In this document: piece by piece, positions 1-7,796 of the stretch | How positions within the stretch are numbered: position 1 is the first letter of the stretch | How the letters are laid out: every line of letters begins with the position of its first letter | Source: a virus | Strand: one strand, 5' to 3' | Length of the DNA stretch: 38,453 bases | IMG/VR virus record: IMGVR_UViG_3300009154_005275 | Coordinates: 1-38,453 of that record | Made by a program: the position numbers and the translations under genes | Notes under the pieces: model-generated | The model's input: only the letters and a program-made list of their open reading frames with translations | Databases searched by the model: none | What the model was told of the DNA's origin: nothing

Positions 1-22
1 GCTTAGATTTGTACATCATTAT
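1..22 (+). repeat. Truncated 3' tail of a leader-family element
   Basis: The first bases read TAGATTTGTACATCATTA. This matches the end of the leader tail seen upstream of several operons, for example the minus-strand copy just before the UvsW gene. The rest of the element would lie outside the window. It is followed by a degenerate tnpB 3'-end scar rather than directly by a gene. Confidence 0.45.
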
Positions 23-61
23 TTAAATTAAAAGTGAACTATACATCATCTAAAGACTAAT
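23..61 (-). pseudogene. tnpB 3'-end scar (left edge)
   Basis: Read on the minus strand, this segment carries TTAGTCTTTAGATGATGTATAG. It is a diverged form of the tnpB 3' end found at 30999-31024, in the frame (D/E)T-x-x-SL-x-D-V-stop. It follows directly after the first five codons (M-K-H-Q-T) shared with the tnpB remnant at 30573. The left copy is therefore a deletion derivative that joins the left end of that element to its right end, much like a MITE. It has no coding capacity. Confidence 0.5.
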
Positions 62-298
62 CTGTTTGATGCTTCATAGAGTATACTTCTTTACAGAAGT
101 CTAATTTGATCGCCACCTTTGTAATGGCAAGTTCCTTACCATATATTTTGAAACCTTATTTAAGAGGTTTAAAAATATAATATATACATTATATTTTTAA
201 ACTCTGTTTTTAAAAAAAGATTAAAGTGTTTAAGTTCAAATTCATCACAAAAGCTAAAATCTTCTGTGCTTTCTTTGATAACCAATGTAAAAAAAAAT
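62..298 (-). repeat. Long inverted repeat, left copy (promoter plus structured leader)
   Basis: The reverse complement matches 30354-30591 along its whole length. About 175 bp (roughly 62-237) differ at only two positions I could find; the outer part is more diverged. In the minus direction it has a partly decayed hairpin, an AT-rich near-palindromic core (TTTAAAAATATAATGTATA), then short hairpins such as ACTTC-TGTAAA-GAAGT and GCCAT-TACAAAG-GTGGC, and ends in ATGAAGCATC. It would fire leftward out of the window. It also fills the 303-base gene-free left edge. Confidence 0.8.
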
Positions 299-303
299 GA
301 GAT

Positions 304-1974
304 ATGAGATACATAAAATCATCAAAAATATTTATGAAAGAAGCCAAGATTGGGGATATAATACTACCCAGTCAAAAAAAAGCGTTTGTTCAAATATGGG
401 GGGAATCCCTTTTAGACCTAGAAGAAGTAGAACCCACTAAAAATATTGAACAAGGGGTATGGAAACTTGAAGAGTCCGATAAAATCGAAGTTTTATCGGA
501 GTTCATGATGACTGATATAAATAACTTATTTAAAATATTGAGTGGGATGTCCGATAGTATGGCAAAGGCCGTAAATGATTCCCTTGATTTAGATAATAAA
601 TCTATGTCAGATAGGAGTAAAATAGTTCTCAAAGACTTTAATATAAAAAATCCCACAATAGAGGCTCTAGTCGAACTGTCCAATCCGTGCCTTAGAAAAA
701 TATCTGTATCAGAGACAAAATCAGATAAAATGATACTCAGAGATGAATTAGGCTCTCCATTAAGGGATGAACATGGGAATATTGCAAAAGTAGACAAAGA
801 AAAGGGTGATATTGTATATTCAAATAATTTAGTTAGTATTAAATATTTTTTAGATGATTATAGATCTTGTTTTTTGGACTCAAGTATCGATATAAACAAA
901 TTATATCGCCATTTAGATGTTATTACAAATTCGATAAGCAATTCAAATGAAAAATATCAAGTAGATTATGATGTTTTAAATAAAGATATGTATTTATACA
1001 TAAAACATAATCCCGTTGATATATTAAATCTTTCAATATCGAAATATTACGATAGTTGTCAAAATTTATATACTGGAACATATAGAGATAAATTAGTATC
1101 GAATGTTTTTGATGTTAACTCCATACCAGCCTTCATAATATTTGAAACTCCGATCTATGATCGAGATACGGGTGTGAAAGTTTCTGATAGAGTCCCCTTA
1201 TGTAGAGCAATCATTAGAAATTTAGAATTCTTTAATCCAGAGGAAAATGTTTTATTTTTAGATAGAGGTTATCCAGATAGATGTAGATCTATAATACTGA
1301 AGATGATATCGAAATACACGAAAATGGAGGTGACTACGGTTGAACCTAGAATTCGTACATATTATTTCATGCCCGACATACCTATAAATTTTGAGATTAG
1401 CGATCCATATATGGATAGACTGTCACTCAATAGATTATTTATTTTGGGTAAGAATACAAAAAAATTAAATATAATAGATGGTTATAATTGGAAATTAGTT
1501 AAAACGTCCCCCGATTTTAAATTGGAAGAATTAACCATTTCCACTGTTAATATACCCGAAAATATAAAATTGTCCAATATGAATTTAAATTGGTTGAAAT
1601 TTTTTAGAATTAAAATATTTAATTTTTCTCCTTTTAATACATTAAATACAAAATATTTAACTTTTGAGAAGTGTATTTTTGATTTTTCTGATCTACTAAA
1701 ATTAAAAATGGATTTCAAATCACTTGAACTCATTTCTTGTGATGTAAAAATAGATGATCCATCTAAATCTTTCTCAAATTTAAAAGATCTAGAAGAAATA
1801 CATCTAATATACACAATTGATGTTGATGAATTTATACCAATTGTATCTTCATTGAAAAAACTAAAGAAGTTGATCATATCAGGAGATCTTTTATCCGATA
1901 AGAAAAATGTATCATTTTTCAATAGCCTAAAATCAAAAAAAGTCGAATGTAAAGTCATAGGACCCATCATCTAA
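304..1974 (+). CDS. Hypothetical protein, large, leucine/isoleucine-rich C-terminal half
   Basis: I do not recognise this 556-residue protein. The last ~200 residues alternate leucine, isoleucine and asparagine (for example LNLNWLKFFRIKIFNFSPF and LKKLKKLIISGDL), with spacing that suggests a solenoid or leucine-rich-repeat fold; that is inference. The N-terminus, MRYIKSSKIFMKEAK, loosely resembles the capsid-targeting-like motif on several other proteins here. The start at 304 is the first ATG after the inverted repeat; ATG at 334 is an alternative. It is first of three tightly packed genes: the next ORF starts 10 bases after its stop. There is no signal peptide or membrane segment. Confidence 0.75.
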   Translation: MRYIKSSKIFMKEAKIGDIILPSQKKAFVQIWGESLLDLEEVEPTKNIEQGVWKLEESDKIEVLSEFMMTDINNLFKILSGMSDSMAKAVNDSLDLDNKSMSDRSKIVLKDFNIKNPTIEALVELSNPCLRKISVSETKSDKMILRDELGSPLRDEHGNIAKVDKEKGDIVYSNNLVSIKYFLDDYRSCFLDSSIDINKLYRHLDVITNSISNSNEKYQVDYDVLNKDMYLYIKHNPVDILNLSISKYYDSCQNLYTGTYRDKLVSNVFDVNSIPAFIIFETPIYDRDTGVKVSDRVPLCRAIIRNLEFFNPEENVLFLDRGYPDRCRSIILKMISKYTKMEVTTVEPRIRTYYFMPDIPINFEISDPYMDRLSLNRLFILGKNTKKLNIIDGYNWKLVKTSPDFKLEELTISTVNIPENIKLSNMNLNWLKFFRIKIFNFSPFNTLNTKYLTFEKCIFDFSDLLKLKMDFKSLELISCDVKIDDPSKSFSNLKDLEEIHLIYTIDVDEFIPIVSSLKKLKKLIISGDLLSDKKNVSFFNSLKSKKVECKVIGPII

Positions 1975-1984
1975 ATTGAAAAAT

Positions 1985-3553
1985 ATGAAAAAAATACTAC
2001 TATTTGAAAAATTTGAATCTAAATCACTCAATAAAATATATTCTTATATTAATAAAAATGATTTAAATAAATTTAAACATGTACTATCATCAGTTTCCAA
2101 AAAATTGGATATTCCTATGTCTGATATACCAGAAGATATTTTCCAATATCTACCATATAAAAAGGCTATCTACTTAACAAAAAGTTTGGAATCTATACCT
2201 TGTCGAGGGCCGTCTCCAAATATCGATGGGGAATTTTGTTCGGGACCGACTGGGGACGAAACACAAGGTAAAGTAAAAAGAACTTGGGGAAATCATATCA
2301 GAAATGTTACCTGTGATGTCTGTAAAGGAACTGGGATAGTGTACAAAAAAGACACCGATATCAAATGGTTGAAATTTTGGTTTTCGAAAGGCGGTAGATT
2401 TATTTGCGCAACGGTCACTAATGGACAAGTCATACGACAATTAACTTTGGATTCAGGATTCACTGTGGTGGAAAAAGACTTATCATATCGAAAAGTTAAT
2501 TCCTATGAAACGGGAGATATTTTTTCTATAAAATTCACAGATGGAAAGAAGGCCCAATTTATTCTCTATAAGTGCAATGGTTCATTATATGCTATACAGA
2601 ATCTTAAACGTGGATCAGAGCCACGTAATAGTAATCAATGGAAAAAATATGGTACTTATTCATGGTGTTTAGATGGTTCCGATTTTCTAGAAATTGATAA
2701 AATTGAACCCGAAGTAAAAGAAGGACAGGATCAGAATCCCATTTCATGGAACCTTATTTATGATTATCATAAAAATGAAGCCATCGAATCGGAACCAGAT
2801 TTATCCGATGCTGACTTCGCGTTAGTTGTTGATTATGCAAAATTAAAAAATCTGACCATAGATAGAAAACTATCTGAGGTAATAAAGAATAGAGAAGATA
2901 TCAAAAAATATTTATCAGTCGACCAAAGAGAAAAGAATATATCTTCCTATTTAAGTAAAATCACTATTTCATTGAGGGATCTAAATATTCAACTCAGAAG
3001 ATGTTGTGGGGGCACGAAAATGGGATTTGATTTATTTAGAGGTAATAATCTAATTTATCTAAAAGATTTTATTGTCACTCTATCTAATTACATCAAATCA
3101 GTGGACGAAGAGAGCGATGTGGAATCTAAATTTTATTCCGAATCATTATTAAAAACAATTCATAATTCACTATCAAAATCTTATAATAATCGATTTTTTG
3201 ACATATTACTAAAAAAATGCGCTCCTGATTACAGGAAATTGGTTGCTAAAATATTTGAATTAAATGATGCTATATATGAGAAATCTAAAGAAATAAGAGT
3301 CGATACTATAGATGATGCTTTGTTTTTCGAAGACTTTTTGATAACTATTAGGCGTAGAATGTTAAACGATAATAGATTTGATTATGTTTATTTGGTAGCG
3401 GATCGAGTCAATAACTATATCGATACACTATCGGATAATCAATCTGATGTTGACTATTTTCTACATAGAATGTGTAGAGAAGAAGATGTTGATAAGTTTG
3501 TTTCAAATATAGATGCATTCATAAAATACGTAAAATCATATAGGGTCGGATGA
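1985..3553 (+). CDS. Hypothetical protein with DnaJ-like zinc motif and capsid-targeting-like N-terminus
   Basis: This is a 522-residue protein of unknown function. I chose ATG at 1985 over the in-frame TTG at 1976 because it gives the N-terminus MKKILLFEKFESKS, which matches the pattern on several other proteins in the window. Cysteines near residues 73, 85, 110 and 113 include CDVCKGTG, the CxxCxGxG form of DnaJ zinc centres, so a single zinc site is likely. The C-terminal half is helical and charged. Its stop overlaps the start of the acetyltransferase gene (ATGA), which implies translational coupling. A head-internal role is possible but not shown. Confidence 0.78.
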   Translation: MKKILLFEKFESKSLNKIYSYINKNDLNKFKHVLSSVSKKLDIPMSDIPEDIFQYLPYKKAIYLTKSLESIPCRGPSPNIDGEFCSGPTGDETQGKVKRTWGNHIRNVTCDVCKGTGIVYKKDTDIKWLKFWFSKGGRFICATVTNGQVIRQLTLDSGFTVVEKDLSYRKVNSYETGDIFSIKFTDGKKAQFILYKCNGSLYAIQNLKRGSEPRNSNQWKKYGTYSWCLDGSDFLEIDKIEPEVKEGQDQNPISWNLIYDYHKNEAIESEPDLSDADFALVVDYAKLKNLTIDRKLSEVIKNREDIKKYLSVDQREKNISSYLSKITISLRDLNIQLRRCCGGTKMGFDLFRGNNLIYLKDFIVTLSNYIKSVDEESDVESKFYSESLLKTIHNSLSKSYNNRFFDILLKKCAPDYRKLVAKIFELNDAIYEKSKEIRVDTIDDALFFEDFLITIRRRMLNDNRFDYVYLVADRVNNYIDTLSDNQSDVDYFLHRMCREEDVDKFVSNIDAFIKYVKSYRVG

Positions 3554-3903
3554 AAAAGTTATCTAAAATAATAGACAGAACCGAAATAAAAGAAAAAAAA
3601 TTAGATTCAAATCTAATTTATATTCTAGAAAATGGGAATCAAGTTGGCAGCCTCATATTGGTGTATGAGGGGAATGATATAGCTTCTATATTCTCGCTCT
3701 ATATTTTAGAAAAGAATAGGGGAAATGGATATGCTCGGGATTTGATGAATCACGCAATAAAAGTGTGTAAAAGGAGGAATGTGGATAAAATATGCCTAAA
3801 TACTGAACTCGATAATGATCCAGCCAATAAACTATACAAATCCATGGGGTTTAAAGTGATGGGAATAGATGATGGATTTTTCAAATATGAATTGTCGATG
3901 TGA
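3550..3903 (+). CDS. GNAT-family N-acetyltransferase
   Basis: This 117-residue protein has the compact GNAT fold pattern. A beta strand (IASIFSLYIL) leads into the acetyl-CoA pyrophosphate-binding loop RGNGYA at residues 57-62, followed by a helix, then the C-terminal motif NDPANKLYKSMGFKVMG. These enzymes transfer acetyl groups from acetyl-CoA to amines on proteins or small molecules; the substrate cannot be read from sequence. It is translationally coupled to the upstream gene by an ATGA overlap and ends the first operon. The length is at the short end for the family but nothing essential seems missing. Confidence 0.85.
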   Translation: MKKLSKIIDRTEIKEKKLDSNLIYILENGNQVGSLILVYEGNDIASIFSLYILEKNRGNGYARDLMNHAIKVCKRRNVDKICLNTELDNDPANKLYKSMGFKVMGIDDGFFKYELSM

Positions 3904-4090
3904 GGAAATGATATACATCCAAAGAAGTCTAATGATATGATATATACATATTATGCTTAAGGGATTTGTTTGTAAAATTGATCTAACCAACTCTATTGGC
4001 AAGGAAATGAAGGGTCTGCATCACTGGGACCTTTCAAAACGTCAAGATAATAAAACTCTCGCAATAGGTCTAAATTCATATATCATTACC
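3904..4090 (+). promoter_or_regulatory. Leader-family element, subtype I (upstream of 4097 gene)
   Basis: The promoter-like core AATGATATGATATATACA is near 3931-3950, preceded by CCAAAGAAG and followed by CTTAAGGGATTTGTTTG. A hairpin with arms GGGTC and GACCT lies at about 4013-4035. It replaces the ATTTCT/AGAAAT hairpin of other copies while keeping its place in the element. The tail GTCAAGATAATAAAACTC ... ATATCATTACC ends six bases before the ATG at 4097. Both ends resemble each other in inverted orientation (GGAAATGATATACATCC and its counterpart). Confidence 0.7.
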
Positions 4091-4096
4091 TAAATC

Positions 4097-6088
4097 ATGT
4101 CAAAAGGCAGGCCATTTTTTACTATAAACGATGATAAGGGTAATCCCATATCTAAAATATTCGACAACAATATTTCGGAATTATCAAATTCGGGTAAAAG
4201 AAAGGGGGATAGTGAAAGTATAGATCCCATAACGGGAAAGAAATATCCCAGAGGATTCACTCCACCTGTTGATTTTTATCAAGATCAATCGATGTTAGAC
4301 TCTTTCAAGAATAAGTCAAATACCGGATCTAATAATGGCGTAAATAAAGAGACTGGTAGACCAATAGAATATGGAGATAGTATAACTATAACTACTAAGG
4401 GTGGTATAAAAATAAATGGAGCTGGAGATAAGACTAAGACTGAATTTATAGGTGGCCAAAATCCAAAAGTTAATGTAAATTTAGACAATTTATCTAAAGA
4501 TTCTTCTTATATAAATCCAGATAACATAAATCCCGTTACCAATAGACCTGTCGAATATGGTGATCGAATAGTGAGTCTGATCACCGATAGTACGGATACG
4601 ACACCATCTTTCAAATTAGAAGAGAGATATAAGATATATGACTTCTATCAATCACAATCCAGTAAAAATTTTATTCATTTACTGGATTATTTCATAGATG
4701 CTCAAAATAATCACACGATACCCAAGATAAATGCTACCTCTCTCGATATAGGTAGTTTAAAGGATGTTTATATGGGATCCTATTTTACCAAAACATTTAC
4801 TGATAATGAGGACCCAACTATACTCGGTGTCGATATTGAATTTAAAATTAAAGATTCCCCTATATTCAATGGAAGTATCGATGATTTTATATCTGCCTAT
4901 GGGTCAAATTATACAGAAATATCATCCAGACAGGTATTTTTAGATAATTTCAAATCTCATATATTTAAATTCATAAAGCCTGATGTGAATTCTTTGGTGA
5001 ATGCTAAAGAATCAAAATACTATTTTTTGCAATCGATAAAAGGACTAGATAATTTAATGCCAAGCTCTAAAAAACAATTCGCAAAATATCCTGAAGATAA
5101 AATTGATTTAGAATTCCTAGAAGATGTTTCTCAAGATATGGGTTATCTATCTTCCTTATACAGAACCCTATCGGTATCTAAAATAAACGGGAAGGACATC
5201 ATACTAGAGAATTTACTTAGATTTGATATTGATATAACTATTTCAGAAATAAGAAATTATAAAAGAACTATCATCGACCCAAAAAATCCTAAGAGAGCTC
5301 TTGTTTTCCAAGATCAGATTTCTAAATATACATATAGATTATATGAGTGTCAATTTATATTAGATCAAATGCCCCATGGTGATTCAGTTTCTAATGGAGA
5401 TATTACTCCAGTAAAACCCTATAATATATCATTTAATTATAAATTTTCTACTATGAAATTTATAAAATTCAATGGTAATGTTACTTTAAATCCAGATGGC
5501 ACTTGTAAAATAGATTACTTCCTGATAAATAATAAACGCAAAAATTTAATCAAGTATGGATCATCTGAGAGTAATAAAATATCAGATAATGGGGATCTAC
5601 TGAGTCCAGACATCATATCCAATCGAATTGAGTCTTACCCAACTATACCGTCGGCAGTGGCCCCCGTTTTTGGACTCGATGAGATAGTTCCCAGCCCAAA
5701 TGATACATTAGGTTTCGTTGGTTCACTGAAAAATATAACTCCAACGATAGAAGATCTCAAGAAAGCAGAAGCTTCTAAATTAAAAAATACACAAAATCAA
5801 TTAAACCCGAAATCAATTAAAGCTAGACTTGCTCGGTCCATCAATTTTGACCAGCTAGAAAGGGGTTTAATAAACGCTGGCATAAGGCAAGCTAACCGGA
5901 CAATATTAGTACAGGCCGCCCTCTTAAATCGTGCCATAGACCAAATAAGGAACTCTGTGCCATATGCGGGAAGGATTAACCCACCCAATAATGTATATAC
6001 GGATACAAACATATTTAAGAATGATGTGATAACAGAATTTAGAAAACAATTTGGTAGATCTTTGAGATCGTTCATCACTCCTCCTTAG
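4097..6088 (+). CDS. Hypothetical large phage protein, probable virion component
   Basis: I do not recognise this 663-residue protein. The N-terminal 160 residues are polar and carry three copies of a short motif, DPITGKKYPRGF, NKETGRPIEYGD and NPVTNRPVEYGD, roughly 60-90 residues apart. This suggests a flexible linear region with repeated binding or docking sites. The middle is mixed alpha/beta and the last ~120 residues are helical and basic. It is alone behind a subtype I leader, the same leader class that precedes the baseplate hub gene and the probable neck gene, so a late virion role is inferred. Its last codons are duplicated in the 142-bp tandem repeat. Confidence 0.72.
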   Translation: MSKGRPFFTINDDKGNPISKIFDNNISELSNSGKRKGDSESIDPITGKKYPRGFTPPVDFYQDQSMLDSFKNKSNTGSNNGVNKETGRPIEYGDSITITTKGGIKINGAGDKTKTEFIGGQNPKVNVNLDNLSKDSSYINPDNINPVTNRPVEYGDRIVSLITDSTDTTPSFKLEERYKIYDFYQSQSSKNFIHLLDYFIDAQNNHTIPKINATSLDIGSLKDVYMGSYFTKTFTDNEDPTILGVDIEFKIKDSPIFNGSIDDFISAYGSNYTEISSRQVFLDNFKSHIFKFIKPDVNSLVNAKESKYYFLQSIKGLDNLMPSSKKQFAKYPEDKIDLEFLEDVSQDMGYLSSLYRTLSVSKINGKDIILENLLRFDIDITISEIRNYKRTIIDPKNPKRALVFQDQISKYTYRLYECQFILDQMPHGDSVSNGDITPVKPYNISFNYKFSTMKFIKFNGNVTLNPDGTCKIDYFLINNKRKNLIKYGSSESNKISDNGDLLSPDIISNRIESYPTIPSAVAPVFGLDEIVPSPNDTLGFVGSLKNITPTIEDLKKAEASKLKNTQNQLNPKSIKARLARSINFDQLERGLINAGIRQANRTILVQAALLNRAIDQIRNSVPYAGRINPPNNVYTDTNIFKNDVITEFRKQFGRSLRSFITPP

Positions 6089-6204
6089 AGAAAATCAAAC
6101 ATTGGTCGAAAAAAGCTGCAACATTATGATATATACCCCCCTATCTAACTGGCCTTATCGACTTTTTTTTAATCTTTAGAAAAATATAACTTTTCCTGTG
6201 AATT
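6073..6204. repeat. Tandem duplication, unit 1
   Basis: This unit begins inside the last codons of the 4097 gene (CATCACTCCTCCTTAG) and runs through the intergenic region. It ends with a copy of the last codons of the minus-strand gene 6333-7043 (TTAGAAAAATATAACTTTTC). The offset to unit 2 is 142 bp. It therefore holds a dead copy of the convergent neighbour's C-terminus. Confidence 0.9.
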
Positions 6205-6214
6205 TAAGATTATC

Positions 6215-6361
6215 CATCACTCCTCCTTAGAGAAAATCAAACATTGGTCGAAAAAAGCTGCAACATTATGATATATACCCCCCTATATATACCCCCCTAT
6301 CTAACTGGCCTTATCGACTTTTTTTTTAATCTTTAGAAAAATATAACTTTTCCTGTGAATT
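6215..6361. repeat. Tandem duplication, unit 2
   Basis: This is the second copy of the convergent-gene junction. It starts with a dead copy of the 4097 gene's last codons and ends in the live 3' end of the 6333-7043 gene. It differs from unit 1 mainly by an extra internal copy of CTATATATACCCCC and one additional T in a poly-T run. Confidence 0.9.
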
Positions 6362-7043
6362 CGAGATCGGAATTTACAATGAACGAATAAAAATTTTCAT
6401 TAACTTTCTTTACACAAACTTTACCTCGAATAGAATTATCAACTTTTATAGTATCTAAAAATTTATACTTAAATATATCATAAATGTAGTTTTTTAAACT
6501 ATTTAATTTAAAACAAATTACTACTAGATCTATTAATTCTTTAGCATACTGATCCAATTGTGGATTAATCAATCGGTCTAATGTAGTATCTCTATCAATT
6601 TCATGTATATAATCAATAGACCATGAAAAATCTATCTTCTTTGACCCACGACCATAAATTCTCATGATGGCTTCTACGGATTTTTTATCCAAATCATTAT
6701 CATGTGAATATCTCATAGAAAGGGAAAGATCTAAGGCATTCATATTGACTTTACCCAAATATAGATTATATCTACCCAAATGATCTTTTGATAATTTGGG
6801 TATGATATCGTTCTTTATCATGTCAGAAACATGTTTCCACCTCTCATCACTTTCTTTAGAGAGTATATTATAGAGATCTTCTATTTTTTCCATACTTATA
6901 TTTCCACACTTGCTTCTTGTAGTTGATATGTAACTTACATCAACTAATAATGAGCCTCCACTTTCCAATTTATTTAAATACCATTTTTCATATTCAAAAA
7001 CTATTTCGTGGAATTCTACTGGAATTATTTCATCTACTGACAT
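6333..7043 (-). CDS. Hypothetical protein
   Basis: This is a 236-residue, mostly helical, charged protein that I do not recognise. The start at 7043 (MSVDEIIPVEF) is the first ATG in frame and sits in a divergent region opposite the gene at 7262. The C-terminus (ELEFTGKVIFF) lies within unit 2 of the tandem duplication, and a second copy of those codons lies in unit 1. No signal peptide, membrane segment or catalytic motif is evident. Confidence 0.72.
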   Translation of the reverse strand: MSVDEIIPVEFHEIVFEYEKWYLNKLESGGSLLVDVSYISTTRSKCGNISMEKIEDLYNILSKESDERWKHVSDMIKNDIIPKLSKDHLGRYNLYLGKVNMNALDLSLSMRYSHDNDLDKKSVEAIMRIYGRGSKKIDFSWSIDYIHEIDRDTTLDRLINPQLDQYAKELIDLVVICFKLNSLKNYIYDIFKYKFLDTIKVDNSIRGKVCVKKVNENFYSFIVNSDLEFTGKVIFF

Positions 7044-7083
7044 TTAAGTGATAATCGGATGATGTGAGGAAGTTTCGAAAAAA

Positions 7084-7111
7084 AATGATTTTTAAAATAT
7101 AATATATATAA
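7084..7111 (+). promoter_or_regulatory. Candidate promoter, AT-rich core
   Basis: TTTTTAAAATATAATATATA resembles the core of the long inverted repeat (TTTAAAAATATAATGTATA). It lies in the divergent gap between the 7043 and 7262 genes. The resemblance is clear, but no start site can be proven. Confidence 0.4.
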
Positions 7112-7231
7112 TTGCCTATGGTGATGTCTGTTTCAGGGATTGAGTCGGGCATTAAACAAAAAAAGGTGGAGGAGTTATCGTTAGATAAGTCCATGAAACC
7201 TGAAACACATCAGTCTTTAGCTGGTGTGTTG
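7112..7231 (+). pseudogene. tnpB 3'-end remnant fused in frame to the next gene
   Basis: This open segment encodes SGIESGIKQKKVEEL and then KSMKPETHQSLAGV, which looks like a TnpB C-terminal tail. The nucleotides GAAACACATCAGTCTTTAGC closely match the tnpB 3' end near 30996 and include the same hairpin (7206-7228: CACATCAG, loop, CTGGTGTG). In the other scars the codon after GV/DV/HV is TAG. Here it is TTG, so the frame stays open into the gene starting at 7262. The TnpB assignment comes from that nucleotide match and from memory of the family. Confidence 0.5.
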
Positions 7232-7261
7232 TTCCTTAACAACAAAAAATATTATATTATA

Positions 7262-7720
7262 ATGAACAACATTACATCATTCGATTCATTCAACGAATCC
7301 AATTGGATACAGGGAGCTATCAATATTAAAAATAAAGGAGCTTTGCGTAAACATTTCAATAAAAAGAGTGGAGATAGTATAAAGATGTCTGAAATAGAAT
7401 CTGAACTTGACCATCTTGCCACCAAGGATAAAGACCCTAAAAAACCTGGTCTACAACTTTCTAAAAAGGATAGAAAATTACAAAAGAGATTGGTGTTGGC
7501 AAGGACTTTGAGAAAACTAAATGAAAATGAAAATCTCGAAAACTATATGTTTTTCAGAGATATCCATGTTATGAAAAGGATTATCGATGATATGGTCGAA
7601 ATGATTGAAAATGATGAAATGGGTATAGATAGTATTATATCAAATGGTCATAATTGGATATTGGATCACATTGCAAAATCAAAAGAAAACATGGAACAAG
7701 TTTACGATTTCCTAAAGTAG
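7262..7720 (+). CDS. Small conserved phage protein with GAL(R/H)K motif
   Basis: This is a 152-residue protein from ATG at 7262; the frame is open further upstream, but that part looks like a tnpB scar. The N-terminus MNNITSFDSFNES fits the capsid-targeting-like pattern. Residues ~15-80 read WIQGAI...KGALRKHF, then KMSEIESEL, then LQLSKKDRKLQKRLVLARTL. This matches a recurrent small tailed-phage protein I recall as 'GALHKALGV...KIP...LAKTL', of unknown function. The rest is helical and acidic. A strong terminator follows. Translation could also begin upstream and add the tnpB-derived tail as an N-terminal extension. Confidence 0.72.
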   Translation: MNNITSFDSFNESNWIQGAINIKNKGALRKHFNKKSGDSIKMSEIESELDHLATKDKDPKKPGLQLSKKDRKLQKRLVLARTLRKLNENENLENYMFFRDIHVMKRIIDDMVEMIENDEMGIDSIISNGHNWILDHIAKSKENMEQVYDFLK

Positions 7721-7748
7721 TCAATGAGATATTGATCTAATGATAATC

Positions 7749-7796
7749 AAAAAAAAGAACCATTTTAAAAAAAATTAAAATGGTTCTTTTTTTTTT
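7749..7796. terminator. Bidirectional intrinsic terminator
   Basis: The perfect stem AAAAGAACCATTTT / AAAATGGTTCTTTT around an A-rich loop has poly-A on the left and poly-T on the right, so it can work in both directions. It sits between convergent genes 7262-7720 (+) and 7796-8614 (-). Confidence 0.9.

Noticed and set aside
390-797. 135-residue minus-strand open frame
   Set aside because: Antisense to the 556-residue gene, Ser/Leu/Phe-rich as expected of a shadow frame.
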